Below are positions 42,627 to 52,359 of a stretch of DNA of 64,000 nt, piece after piece. The notes below the pieces were generated by a model. That model saw only the letters and a list, made by a program, of their open reading frames with translations. It did not search any database and was not told where the DNA came from. The stretch spans positions 110,001 through 174,000 of the forward strand of contig CAUYUJ010021048.1 of NCBI GenBank assembly GCA_963575745.1, given 5' to 3'. How positions within the stretch are numbered: the stretch's first letter is position 1; each line of letters begins with the position of its first letter. This stretch comes from Prorocentrum cordatum. Lineage: Eukaryota > Sar > Dinophyceae > Prorocentrales > Prorocentraceae. Made by a program: the position numbers and the translations under genes.

Positions 42627-42900
42627 CCATCACCATGATCATGATCATGATCATAATCATCACCGTCGTCGACATCATCCCCATCACCACCACCACCATC
42701 GTCATCGTCATCCTCATCCTCATCATCATCACCACCACCATCCGCATCAACATCAGCATTAACATCATCATCACCATCACCATCATCACCATCATCATCA
42801 CCCTCGACCGGCCTGGCCGACCCCCTATCCCCCTTCCTAGTTCTGTCCCCCCCTCCTCCATTCTTTTTTCTTGTGAATAACTCCCCCCTGTCGCACACCG
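42125..42900. repeat. composite satellite unit 2: (TCC)n-(ATC)n-linker
   Basis: TCC triplets, ATC triplets (42295-42395 and 42575-42630 nearly pure), then CCCTCGACCGGCCTGGCC and CCCCCTATCCCCCTTCC and CCTGTCGCAC, as in unit 1 at 30955-31720. Frames of His, Ile, Met or Asp are triplet artefacts. Confidence 0.88.
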
Positions 42901-43260
42901 AAGAAAATCGGAAGGGCGGGCCTGGCGTTTCGCTTGAGTTCCTTACCATTTATGATCTTGGAGCTTCAGAATTGGCAACAGCTTCGCAGATGCAGGGCGG
43001 GTGGTTTTCAAGATGTGGCTCTCGCCTTAGCGATGCGCAGACTCGCATTAATGATTTGCAAGAGCTTCACGGATGGAGGGCGGGTGGTTTTCATAATGTG
43101 GCTCTCGCATTGGCGCCGCGCACATCCGTCTTAAACATGTGCATGGGTTTCACGGATTGAGGACTGGTGGTTAGCTCTCGCCTTAGCGCCGCACACAATC
43201 GTTTTAAACATGCAAGATTTTCATGGATGGAGGGCGGGCCATTTTCAAAATCCGCCGGCC
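42901..43260. repeat. minisatellite F, second array
   Basis: GGCGTTTCGCTTGAG leads into about four ~87-bp units with TTTTCAAGATGTGGCTCTCG, CCTTAGCG(C/A) and CTTCACGGATGGAGGGCGGG. This is the same order as in unit 1 (31725-31989). Confidence 0.82.
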
Positions 43261-43463
43261 CCCTTGTGGGGCCACCAGGCTGCGAGGCACGGGTTCGCAG
43301 TTTCCAGTACCAATTGTAGCTTGCAGTTTCCAGTGTTACAGTTCTGCTTCTTGCTGGTTACTGTAACTAGTTGATTGACCGCGCGAGGGGGGGGGAGACC
43401 CAAACGGGATTTTTAGCGTCTCCTGGGCGCGTTGTCTGAATTGCTGGGGGGGCTCGAAATCGA

Positions 43464-43914
43464 CACCCCTCACGCAGATCCGCGGGGTCAGGGTCCAAAA
43501 ACACAGAGGATTTGCCACATGTCTGAAATTCGGTGCCACCCCTCACGCAGATCCGCGGGGTCAGGGTCCAAAAACACAGAGGATTTGCCACATTTCTGAA
43601 ATTCGGTGCCACCCCTCACGCAGATCCGCGGGGTCAGGGTCCAAAAACACAGGGGATTTGCCACATTTCTGAAATTCGGTGCCACCCCTCACGCAGATCC
43701 GCGGGGTCAGGGTCCAAAAACACATGGGATTTGCCACATTTCTGAAATTCGGTGCCACCCCTCACGCAGATCCGCGGGGTCAGGGTCCAAAAACACATGG
43801 GATTTGCCACATTTCTGAAATTCGGTGCCACCCCTCACGCAGATCCGCGGGGTCAGGGTCCAAAAACACAGGGGATTTGCCACATTTCTGAAATTCGGTG
43901 CCACCCCTCACGCA
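43464..43914. repeat. 73-bp tandem repeat, six units plus a partial
   Basis: Units begin CACCCCTCACGCAGATCCGC at 43464, 43537, 43610, 43683, 43756 and 43829; a partial unit begins at 43902. They are nearly identical, differing at a few positions (cacaGAGG, cacaGGGG, cacaTGGG variants). Because 73 is not a multiple of three, each strand is open in shifting frames. There are no unique spacers, so it is not a CRISPR array. Confidence 0.97.
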
Positions 43915-44189
43915 CATCCATCGCAAGGCGTGGTAACCCAAACTGCGAGTACTCCCTCGGCCCTTTAATCCCAAGGTGTGGTAACCAAGCTCGTAAACCA
44001 TACACGTCTTACCAATCGCCCTGTGTGGTAACCCCTCTTGTGATCAGTTGGTTTTGCCGATTGCGAATCGGCCTCGCATGAAGTTCCGATACTGCTGCAC
44101 GACAGCGCCAAAGCCTCATGACTTAGCTCTTCCATGGCCCATTCTCCGAGAGAGGGGGCCGGCGGCAGGGGGCGAAGCCCTTACGGATA

Positions 44190-44660
44190 TATCTCTCGCC
44201 TTAGCGCCGCGCGCAATCGTCATAACAAATTGCGAGAGCTTCAAAGATAGAGGGCGACTCTTTTTCAACATGTGGCTCTCGCCTTAGCGCCGCGCATATT
44301 CGTGCTAAGGGTTGACGGCAGTTCCAAAGATTCTCATCGCCAACGTGCCAGACATGGTGTTTTTGTCACGACGTCGGACTGTCAGGGCGCACCAGATATG
44401 TTGATTCGGAATGTTGAAGTCCCAGATGTTGTGTTCTGGCACGATTCATGATCGGCAAGGCGCAACAGTAACGGTGATTCGCGGCGTTGCCAGCCCATGA
44501 TTGGTGTTCCGGCACAGTTGAGGATTATGTTAACGGTTGTTGTCCAACGGGGGACTTCCTTTAGTGAAGATGAACCCTTGCAGGGGCCTGTGAAGAGGTT
44601 GCTTCGCGGGGGGGAGCTGCAACATCGTTGATGAGTCTTGCGTTTACACTGGTCCTCCTG
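44190..44660. repeat. minisatellite F units and block G, copy 2
   Basis: 44190-44300 holds about one and a half minisatellite units; 44310-44650 matches block G with GACTGTCAGGGCGCA, GATTCGCGGCGTTG, CTTGCAGGGGCCT and GTTTACACTGGT, then short TCC triplets. The first LINE begins immediately after. Confidence 0.78.
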
Positions 44661-44713
44661 TACCTCCTCCTCCTCCTCCTCCTGCTCCTCCGTGTCCTCC
44701 TGGCAGAAACCGT

Positions 44714-46132
44714 TTGGTTCCGTCGCCCCTGGAACGGGGCCGCGGGGTCGCGCCGAGCCTTCGCGAGGCGTTCTTGGGGCCGCGCGCTATAAGCTGTCGG
44801 GCGGCAGCTGGTGACAGTGCGGTGCCGACTCGGCGCAAACAGTTCGGAAGTCGAGTTTCAAAGGTAGCTGGAGGCCGCCCGAGATCCTTCGTGATGGGGC
44901 GCAGCGCCTCCCGTCGGCCGAGCTCAGTCGGACGCACGAGGGTCTCGTTCGAACGGCCCTGGTCCCGATGTTCGTCCTGCCGCCCCTGTGAATGGGACGA
45001 ATTCTTGGAAGCCCAGAACTGGCGTTGCCATTGCGGCTCCAAGGTGGCACAGTTCCGCGTGCCCTCCCAGCCTCGACCTCGTCGTGGTGCTGGCGGGCGC
45101 GGGCGCGGCGGGCCCTGGGGAGCTCCTGGCGCTGGCGGGGCCGTGACCGACCAGCTGCAGCGCCCAGGGGGCCCTGCGCGCGACAGCTCGGTGCCCCCCG
45201 AGCTGGCCGCGGCGCTGAGGGTCGTCGAGGCCCACGCCCAGGCTGCGGCGGCCAGGGCAAAGGCGAAGGGGCCGACGCTGGACGACGCGCTCCGCAAGGC
45301 CGCATGCGAGTGCGAGGACTTCCACAGGCGGCGCCAGGCCGCGGCGGGCCAAGTCCCGCGCTGCCGCTCAGGCCTGGGCACGGCCGAGGCCCGTGAGCGG
45401 GAGCTCGCCCGGCTGCTGGCCGAGGCCGAGGCCGCCAAGCAGAAGGCAGCCGCGGTGGTGGCGGCGCCGGGCGCCCCTGCGGCCGCTGCGGGGGCCGCTG
45501 CCGGGGCAACGGCCGCCGAGGAGTCGGCCGAGCTCTTCCAGCTGCGCTGGGGCGACTCCATCTTCTCTCCCGGCGTGGTGGAGGAGCTCGACGAGCAGGA
45601 GCGCGGCAGCTTGGCCAGCCTCCGCAAGGAGCTACTCGCGGCGAAGGACCTCCTCCAGTCCCGTTCGGGGGAGGTCCGCCAGAAGCTGGCCGCCGCGCAG
45701 CGCCTCGCCGCCACCAGCAGCCAGCGCTTGGCCAAGAAGCGCAAGGGCGGCAACGGCGACGCTCAGGACCCTGCGCAGGCGGCAGCAGCACCCGCCGCAT
45801 CAGCGCCAGCCGCAGCAGCACCTGCGGTAGCAGCACCCGCAGCAGCTCACGCAGCAGCAGCGACAGACGCTGCGGCAGCTGCAGCAGCAGCGGCCCCTGA
45901 CGACGGTGTCGCTGCGAACAACACTGGAGGTGCTCCAGAAGCCACTGCCGAGAAGACAGGCGACCCCGCGCTGGCCGCGGCGGCTGCCAAGCTGAGCCAG
46001 GCCAAGTTCAAGGCCGCCGAGCAAGTGAAGATGGCCTCGGCAGCTCGCAGTGCCCCAAGCTCAGCTGGCCCAGCTGCTGCGTCGGAGGCCGCACATGCGG
46101 CGTCGCCCGACGCCGAGGGCAGCAGCCTGTGA
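44714..46132 (+). CDS. LINE ORF1-like protein, 472 aa
   Basis: An intact frame immediately upstream of a decayed endonuclease/RT frame on the same strand, the arrangement of non-LTR retrotransposons. An internal ATG at residue 61 (MGRSASRRPSS) is an alternative start. A Cys-rich motif (CSSCRPCEWDEF then WRCHCGSK, residues ~86-109) could bind zinc. Residues ~180-330 are Ala/Glu/Arg-rich with heptad-like spacing and likely form a coiled coil (AALRVVEAHAQAAAARAKA; ERELARLLAEAEAAKQKAA). The C-terminal third is Ala-rich low complexity. ORF1 proteins bind element RNA; that role is inferred from position only. Confidence 0.6.
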   Translation: MVPSPLERGRGVAPSLREAFLGPRAISCRAAAGDSAVPTRRKQFGSRVSKVAGGRPRSFVMGRSASRRPSSVGRTRVSFERPWSRCSSCRPCEWDEFLEAQNWRCHCGSKVAQFRVPSQPRPRRGAGGRGRGGPWGAPGAGGAVTDQLQRPGGPARDSSVPPELAAALRVVEAHAQAAAARAKAKGPTLDDALRKAACECEDFHRRRQAAAGQVPRCRSGLGTAEARERELARLLAEAEAAKQKAAAVVAAPGAPAAAAGAAAGATAAEESAELFQLRWGDSIFSPGVVEELDEQERGSLASLRKELLAAKDLLQSRSGEVRQKLAAAQRLAATSSQRLAKKRKGGNGDAQDPAQAAAAPAASAPAAAAPAVAAPAAAHAAAATDAAAAAAAAAPDDGVAANNTGGAPEATAEKTGDPALAAAAAKLSQAKFKAAEQVKMASAARSAPSSAGPAAASEAAHAASPDAEGSSL

Positions 46133-46202
46133 CGCCAGGCGCCGCCAGCGGCTTCAGCTGTAGCCGCTGGCGCGGCTGGCAGCGGCGCGCAGCCGCACAG
46201 TT

Positions 46203-49200
46203 TTGACAATCATGATGCTTTCCCTGGTGTTGAGGGGTCAGCTCCCGCAGTCGCAGCCGACTGCGGCTTCGGAGCCTCGGCGCCAGGAAGAGGGCTCATC
46301 ATCGACGGGGCGCGTGTGGATCGTGGCGAGCCCTCCCCCCGGTCGCACTCTCTTTTTCGCGAACATCATTGCGATGGGGCCGCAAGCCTGGGAGTTCGTG
46401 GAGAAGGAGCGCGCCGACTACGTTTTCCTTGGCTTCGCAGAGACACACGTTCGATCCTCGGCCAAGTTGGAGGAGTGGGCGCGCAAGGGAAAGCGCGCTG
46501 GATGGCGGGCCCACGCCAACCCCGCCCGTGCCTCGAGCGGAGGGGGCGCCAAGGGTGGTGGGTGGCTGCTCGCCCGTCAGCATCTCCACGTGCGTCGCTT
46601 GGAAACCACCGCGCCAGCGCCCAGGCAGCTGCGCGCCCCAGCCCCCATCCGACCTGGACGGCTTCCAGGCCGGCGTGTTGCGCATGCAGGGGTCTGCCGC
46701 GGTGGCCATTATCTGCTCTGCCTTCTCGTCCCCTGGCTGGGCGGGAGATAACCTACGCAGGTGCGCTCGCCTCGGCGCGCTGCTCGCGGCCCTGCAGCTG
46801 CCCTGGCTGGTGCCCGGAGATTTCACCACGGGGCCGTCGGTGTTGCAGCAGCGTGGCTTCGTGGAGCGGGTCGGCGGGCGCGCGCTTCAATGCAGTGCGA
46901 CGTTCACCTGCGCCGCGGGCACCGCGTGGTCGCACGTCGACTACGGCCTGTGCTCGACCTCCTGCCTACCGTACGTCACTGGGTTTCGAGACGTGCAGGC
47001 CGTCCCCTGGAAGACCCACTGCGGCCTCGCGGTGGAGCCCCATCGGCAGCGGCCGGCAGCTGATGACGCGCCGTCTGGGTGGCGCCCAGACCCTTGCCCG
47101 CGGGCGCGCGACCCCGCCCGCCGCCAACAGCTTCCGCCAAGCGGTGCGAGGCGCGCCCCCGCAGAGACGCCACTCGTCTCAAGCGGGGCGATTTCTTGAA
47201 GGAGGCCTTCGGCAGCCAGTCGGGGGCACTCAAAGCTGACATGTCAACCGATGATACGGACGGCGAAGGGTTCTTCTCCAGCGACGGTGACGACACGTGG
47301 GCTGATGAAGTTGAGAACTTCCTGCTGCCGCCGCCACAGAGCGATGCGCCCCCCGCCAGACAGAGAGGCGCATCCTTTGGCAGGCCGCCCCAGCCCAGCA
47401 CCCGCAGCCTCAGCGCGTTCGCCGAGTCGCCGCTGCTGACAGCCGTTCGCGACGCTACTCGGCTACACGCAAGAGTGACCCTGGGTAAGAGTGACCTTTG
47501 GCGCGCGGCATTCGGGGGGCGCGGGGTAGCCAAAACCGAGAGCGCAAGCCGCTGATATCGCAGCGCGTTCGGCGATTGGGGGACCCGTTTGGGCCCGCAC
47601 CAAAGGTCACTCCGGCGAGAGGTCACTCTTACGTCTAGCCGAGCTACATCAGTTGCCGGCAAAGGCGAAGGCGGCTGGCCCCAGGCCCATGGCGCTCCCA
47701 AGCGCCACTCCATGGGCGGGGACTACGCCGACCCTTTCGAGTGCCTGGACGAGGACGACGGCCAGGGCATTCCCTCGCACGCGGGCATCGAGGAGCCCTC
47801 CGAGGTCGAGCAGGTCTTAGAGGAGGCCTCGGACCGCGGGCCAGTGGACGGCGGCCAAGTGGCGGCTGAGGAGGTTGGCGGAAATCAATCTCCAGAATCT
47901 CCCTGGCTCTGGGGCGCGGCAATCACAGCCCCTCGCGTCCCACCCTGTCACCGTCATCTCGCCCGCGTGCGACGACAGCCCAGATCACGGAGGTGACGTT
48001 CCCTACTGGATATCGGAGCATACGTGTGAGCGAGCGGCTAACGCCACAGCCCCAGCATCTACTCCGTGGGGAGCAATCGGCGAGTCGGCCGCCTACCGCG
48101 TCTGTGCCAAGGTCATTGGGCCTCTCAGCGACGCTTGCGCCACATGGGTTCGCCAAGTCGGAGCGGCCGCGCGTCGGCATGAACGAGAACCCCAACATGG
48201 CCGATGCCTTTCTCGAGACGACGGCGTGTGCCAGGTGTCAGCGGCCCAGCGCACCATCCACGCCGAGGTCACCGACAACGACTACGCTGTGGGCTGGTGG
48301 GCGGCACTACGCACTGTTTCTGGGAAGTTCGTGCACTACTCCAAGGGGGTCGTCGGCAGCGCCCCTGTTGCGCGCGCTGCTGCTGCCGAGCGCCGCCGCG
48401 CTGCCGCCGAGTGTCGCCGTCTGGTTCAGGATGCTCCTGCACATGCCCGACGCGCTCTCGCCGCTGGCCGAGGTGGGGGTCGCCGGTCTCGTGGGGCAAC
48501 TGCTGAGGAGCCCCCCATCACATGGGCCAGTCTTCGTTGGGACCTTCGCGCTCTGCCACGCCTGCCCGTCCAACCCGTCGAACATGTGCCGGGGGTCGTG
48601 CTGCGCAGCCTGCGCGGTGCGCGGGGTCGTGCCGTCGGCGCCTCCCTGCGCAGCTTCAAGGATTGGGTCGTCACGCCGCAGTGCCTGTCGGTGCTCTTCA
48701 AGTCCTTGAAGGGGCAGCCCGACCTGGCCGACGAGATGTTCGACCCACAAGGATGCCAGCCCCTCGTCCACCCCCGCGACCTGGTGGATCACGAGGCCAG
48801 GGTCTGGCACGAGCTGTGGGCACCCTATCATGAGGGAAGGCACGCCGTCGACACCTTCTGGAACGAGCTGCCTGAGATGCTAGGCCTCGAGGGCCTTCCT
48901 GCGCTGGATCTTTCCCAATTGAGAGCCGCCTTGAAACGCATGCGCCCTCGCGCAAGCAGGGGCGTCGACCAACTACGTCCTACTGGTGTCGAGCGACTAC
49001 CCGATTGCGCCCTCAACGAGCTTCTCGGCCTGTACTCAGAGTGCGAGCAGGTGGGCTGTTAGCCATGGCAGCTGCATTTGGTCTCGGGGCAACTGCTGGC
49101 CAAAAAAGCTGGGGGCGAGCGCGTGATCGGCATCCTCTGCATGATCACCCGCATCTGGAGCCAAGCTCGCGAGCCCGTCATCCAGGACTGGGGTCAGGAC

Positions 49201-49545
49201 ACGGCGCCGCCATGGAACGCCGCGGTCCGTGGGGGCGCCGCCGTCTTCGAGGCCTTCGTCCGCGCTACTGACGAGAAAGCCTACAGCGCGATGGGCACGG
49301 CGCACGCGCCCGCCATACTCGATGTCAAGGCCTTCTACGACTCCATGGATTCAAATCGCAAAGTCCTGGTGCGCCAACGCGGGCGCCGAGCTCCGTCGCC
49401 ACAGGCGTCAGTTTGCAAAGTCCTGGCGGGCCGTCGCGGCTGCCCGGCTCGCCGTCGCCACGCGCGCCAAAGCTCGGCATCGATCTGGGCGTGGGCGACG
49501 TGGAGGTCGTGGTGCCCGCGGGCCCGCTGAGCGCCACAAGCCCCG
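46203..49545 (+). pseudogene. decayed LINE ORF2 (endonuclease and partial reverse transcriptase)
   Basis: Coding pieces occur in shifting plus-strand frames. Endonuclease: TLFFANIIAMGPQAWEFVEK and FLGFAETHVRSS (46340-46460), then in another frame WLVPGDFTTGPSVL, HVDYGLCS and THCGLAVEP (46800-47040). A linker (47079-47870) is interrupted by a MITE. Pre-RT and RT: LRAALKRMRPRASRGVDQL (48915-48985), an in-frame TAG at about 49060, then GGERVIGILCMITRIW and AILDVKAFYDSMDS (49110-49350). RT motifs with the catalytic double Asp are missing; what follows (KLGIDLGVGD near 49470) looks like sequence normally found well downstream, so an internal deletion is likely. At least three frame changes make this copy dead. 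Confidence 0.72.
47459..47642. mobile_element. 184-bp MITE with ~43-bp terminal inverted repeats
   Basis: Both ends begin TCGGCTA and continue with AAGAGTGACC and a second GAGTGACCTTTGG in inverted orientation, with scattered mismatches. The 5-bp direct repeat GCTAC flanks the element at 47454-47458 and 47643-47647. Element plus one repeat is 189 bp, a multiple of three, so its removal leaves the LINE linker frame open: the reading continues from AVRDAT into SVAGKGEGGW. Too small to encode a transposase. Confidence 0.88.
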
Positions 49546-51205
49546 CTAGCCCTCGCCAGAGGGCTGCTGCTGGCGCTGCCGGCGCGATGGCCAGGGGGGG
49601 GGGGGGGGGGGGAGCAGCTCTGGGAGCGCCCAAGCCCCCCCCCCCCCCCTCCAAGGAAGGCACAGCCACGCGACCACTCCATGGGCGACATCCAGACGGA
49701 CAATGACGAGGGGGGCGCACATGAGCCACGACATGGTCCACGGCTCGGGCTCAGATCAGCTCGAAGTCCCCGTTGATGGAGGCAGGCACAGGCGCGCCCG
49801 TGGCGCGAAGCCGCCCACCGCGCGGGTGCACAGCTCGTGCGCCAGACCGCACGCTGGAGGACCTGCGGCGGAAGTGCGTGCCGCACCTGCTGCTGAGTGT
49901 GATGGTGGTGTCGATCTCGCTGGGGGAGGTGATGAGCGTGGCGTAGTGGTCAGTCATGTCGGGGACTGCCATCGCAGCGCCCACGCCTCGGAACCGAGCC
50001 TAGAAGGTCCCGCTGTCCGAGCTCGTGACCGGTCCATATCGGCGCGCTGAGGTGCAAGCAGTGACGTGGAGCTCGACGCAGCGCCCAGCACCGAGCAGAT
50101 GGACTTCGATGTGCTCGCCCTCGTCCTGGGGCACTCCTCGGACACCATCGCGGATGGCGACTACGTCGTGCTGGACACGGAGCGCACCAGGCACCCCACT
50201 GCGGCTATCGCGCGCTGCGCCGCTGCCGAGGGCCGTGGCGATGCTGGGCGGGCCGCAGCGGGAGGCGCTGACGTGGCTGGCGCGGGGCGCTGCAGCGAGG
50301 CCATGGGTACCCAGCAAGACGGGTCGACGGCTTCGGAGGAAGGGCTGGCGATGGCTGCCCTCAGTGACACTGCTCTCCCGAGGAGCGTTGCGCCCTCCCT
50401 AGCTACGGATCCCCCGTCCGCTGCTGGGCCCAGTGAGCCGAGCAGCGCCCCAACTCGCAGATGGCTGAGCTGCGACCAGCCCAGCTCGGCTGCAAGGGGG
50501 GCCCGCGTCGCGAGCTCGCTGGTCACGGCAGCCACCGCCACGCTCAAGTCGGGCCTCGGCGCCGAGCCCGGCGCCGTTCCCGACGTCGAGACCTTCGTCA
50601 TCCCCGACGGCGCGCTGGAGCAATGGGAGCCTGTCGAGACGACGGACCAGTCCGAGTCGGGCGAGGGCAGAGCAGACCTCGACGTCGAGCCCGACGTCGT
50701 CGCGACGCCGTGGCCGACGTCATCCCCGACTTCGAGCTGGAGCAGCGGGAGCTCGTCGAGGAGAAGGGCCAGCCCGTGACGGCCGAAGGCCCAAGCTCCA
50801 CGAACGGGGCTCCTGCTGGAGCTGCCGACCTGCGCCGCGACGCTGGCCGAGGTCCACGTGCGCGCGGGACGGCGCGGCCACCAGTGCAGCCGCCGCGGCC
50901 GCCCCTCCCGCCCCCGCTGCAGCCCGCCATGTCATTCGGCGAGCTGGTGCGGCGGGTGGCGGGACCGCCGCCAGCCTGCCGCGGGCAGCGCGGCTGAGGC
51001 GGCTAGGCCAGGGTGCCCGCGTGGCGGGCCGCTGGCCAGGCCGCAGGCCGTGGTGCTTCGCCACAGACCGAGGGTCTGACCGCCACATGCCTGTGGGCGG
51101 GGGCCCTCGGTCCTGCGCCGCGCCGTGGCGCGCCGCCTCGCTCGCGATGACCGCGAGCGGCTGAGCGCGGCGGGCGCGGGGGACCCGCTCGACCGCGTCT
51201 CGGTT
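49546..51205. other. GC-rich region, possible LINE 3' remnant
   Basis: Starts with runs of G and C (49590-49660). Plus-strand frames about 50066-50779 and 50461-50997 are open and acidic or Pro/Ala-rich, but they overlap and carry no recognised domain. It may be the eroded 3' part of the first LINE. No tail, target duplication or stop context marks an end. Confidence 0.35.
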
Positions 51206-51214
51206 TGCCCCACT

Positions 51215-52300
51215 CCACTCCGTATCCTCCTTTTCCTCCTCCTCCTCCTCCTTACTAGTATTCGTCTCCTCGTCTTCCTCCCCCCCCTCCTCCTGCTCGC
51301 CCTCGCCCCCCTCCTCCTCCTCCTCCTCCTCCTCCTCCTCCACCACTCCCTTCTCTCCCCCTCCTTGCATCGAAATCATCCTCGTTCCGCCCTCCTCCTC
51401 CTCCTCCTCCTCCTCATTCTCCTCCTCATCCAGCTTTTCCTCCTCATCAAGTTCCTCCTTCTCCTCCTCCTCCTCGTCACCATGGAAATCCACATCATCA
51501 CCATAATCCTCATCCTCCTCCTCATCCTCATCCTCCTCCTCATCCTCATCCTCCTCCTCATCATCATCATCACCACCACCCTCACCATCAGCATCACCAT
51601 CAGCCTCACCAACATCCTCACCATCATCATCAGCACCATCGTTGTCATCACCACCAAGATCATCATCATCGTCGTCGTCACCATCACCATCATCATTATT
51701 CCCGTCATCAGCATCACCATCAGCATCATACTCATTATCATTCGCATCCTCATCATTACCCCCAGCATCACCATCGGCAACACCACCCTCTCCATCTCCC
51801 TTTCCATCACCATCACCATCACCATTACCATCACCACGATCACCAGGATCACCATCATCATCATCATCAGCATCGTCATCATTCACCATCAGCATCATCA
51901 TCATCGTCAACATCGTCATCATCAGCATCATCATCCTCGACAGCATCATCATCATCATAATCATCATCATCATCGCCACCAACATCAGCATCGTCAGCAC
52001 AATCGTCATCATGATCACCATCGCCATCGCCATCATCCGCATCATCTCCATCATCATTATCATCATATTCGCCACCATCACCATCATCATCAGCATCATC
52101 ATCACTACCCTCGATCATCATCACTCTCAGAAGGCCGAGAGCTGGATCCCCACCATTCCGTCGTGTTCTCTTCCCCCCTCCTCCTCGACCCCCTCCTCCT
52201 CCTCCTCTTCCTCCTCCTCCTCCTCTTCCTCCTCCTCCTCCTGCTCCTCATCATCCTCCTTCTCCTCCTCCTCCTCCTCCTCCCCCTCCTCGCACGTAGC
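51215..52300. repeat. composite satellite unit 3: (TCC)n-(ATC)n-(TCC)n
   Basis: TCC triplets at 51230-51480, ATC-rich at 51490-52120, then CCCTCGATCATCATC and an AGGCCGAGAGCTGGATCCCC linker, CGTCGTGTTCTCTTCCCCCC and more TCC. The linker is a diverged form of the one at 31520 and 42810. This block separates the two converging LINEs. Confidence 0.85.
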
Positions 52301-52359
52301 TCGGATGAAGCTGCTCCTCCCCCTCCTCGCACCATCTGCGCCCTGGCAGCACGGGCATG

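Noticed and set aside
43464-43914. CRISPR-like array
   Set aside because: Units are contiguous 73-bp repeats without spacers, in a eukaryotic context.
49703-50997. Several overlapping plus-strand frames of 100-240 codons
   Set aside because: Overlap one another, GC-driven, no domain; listed only as a possible LINE remnant.
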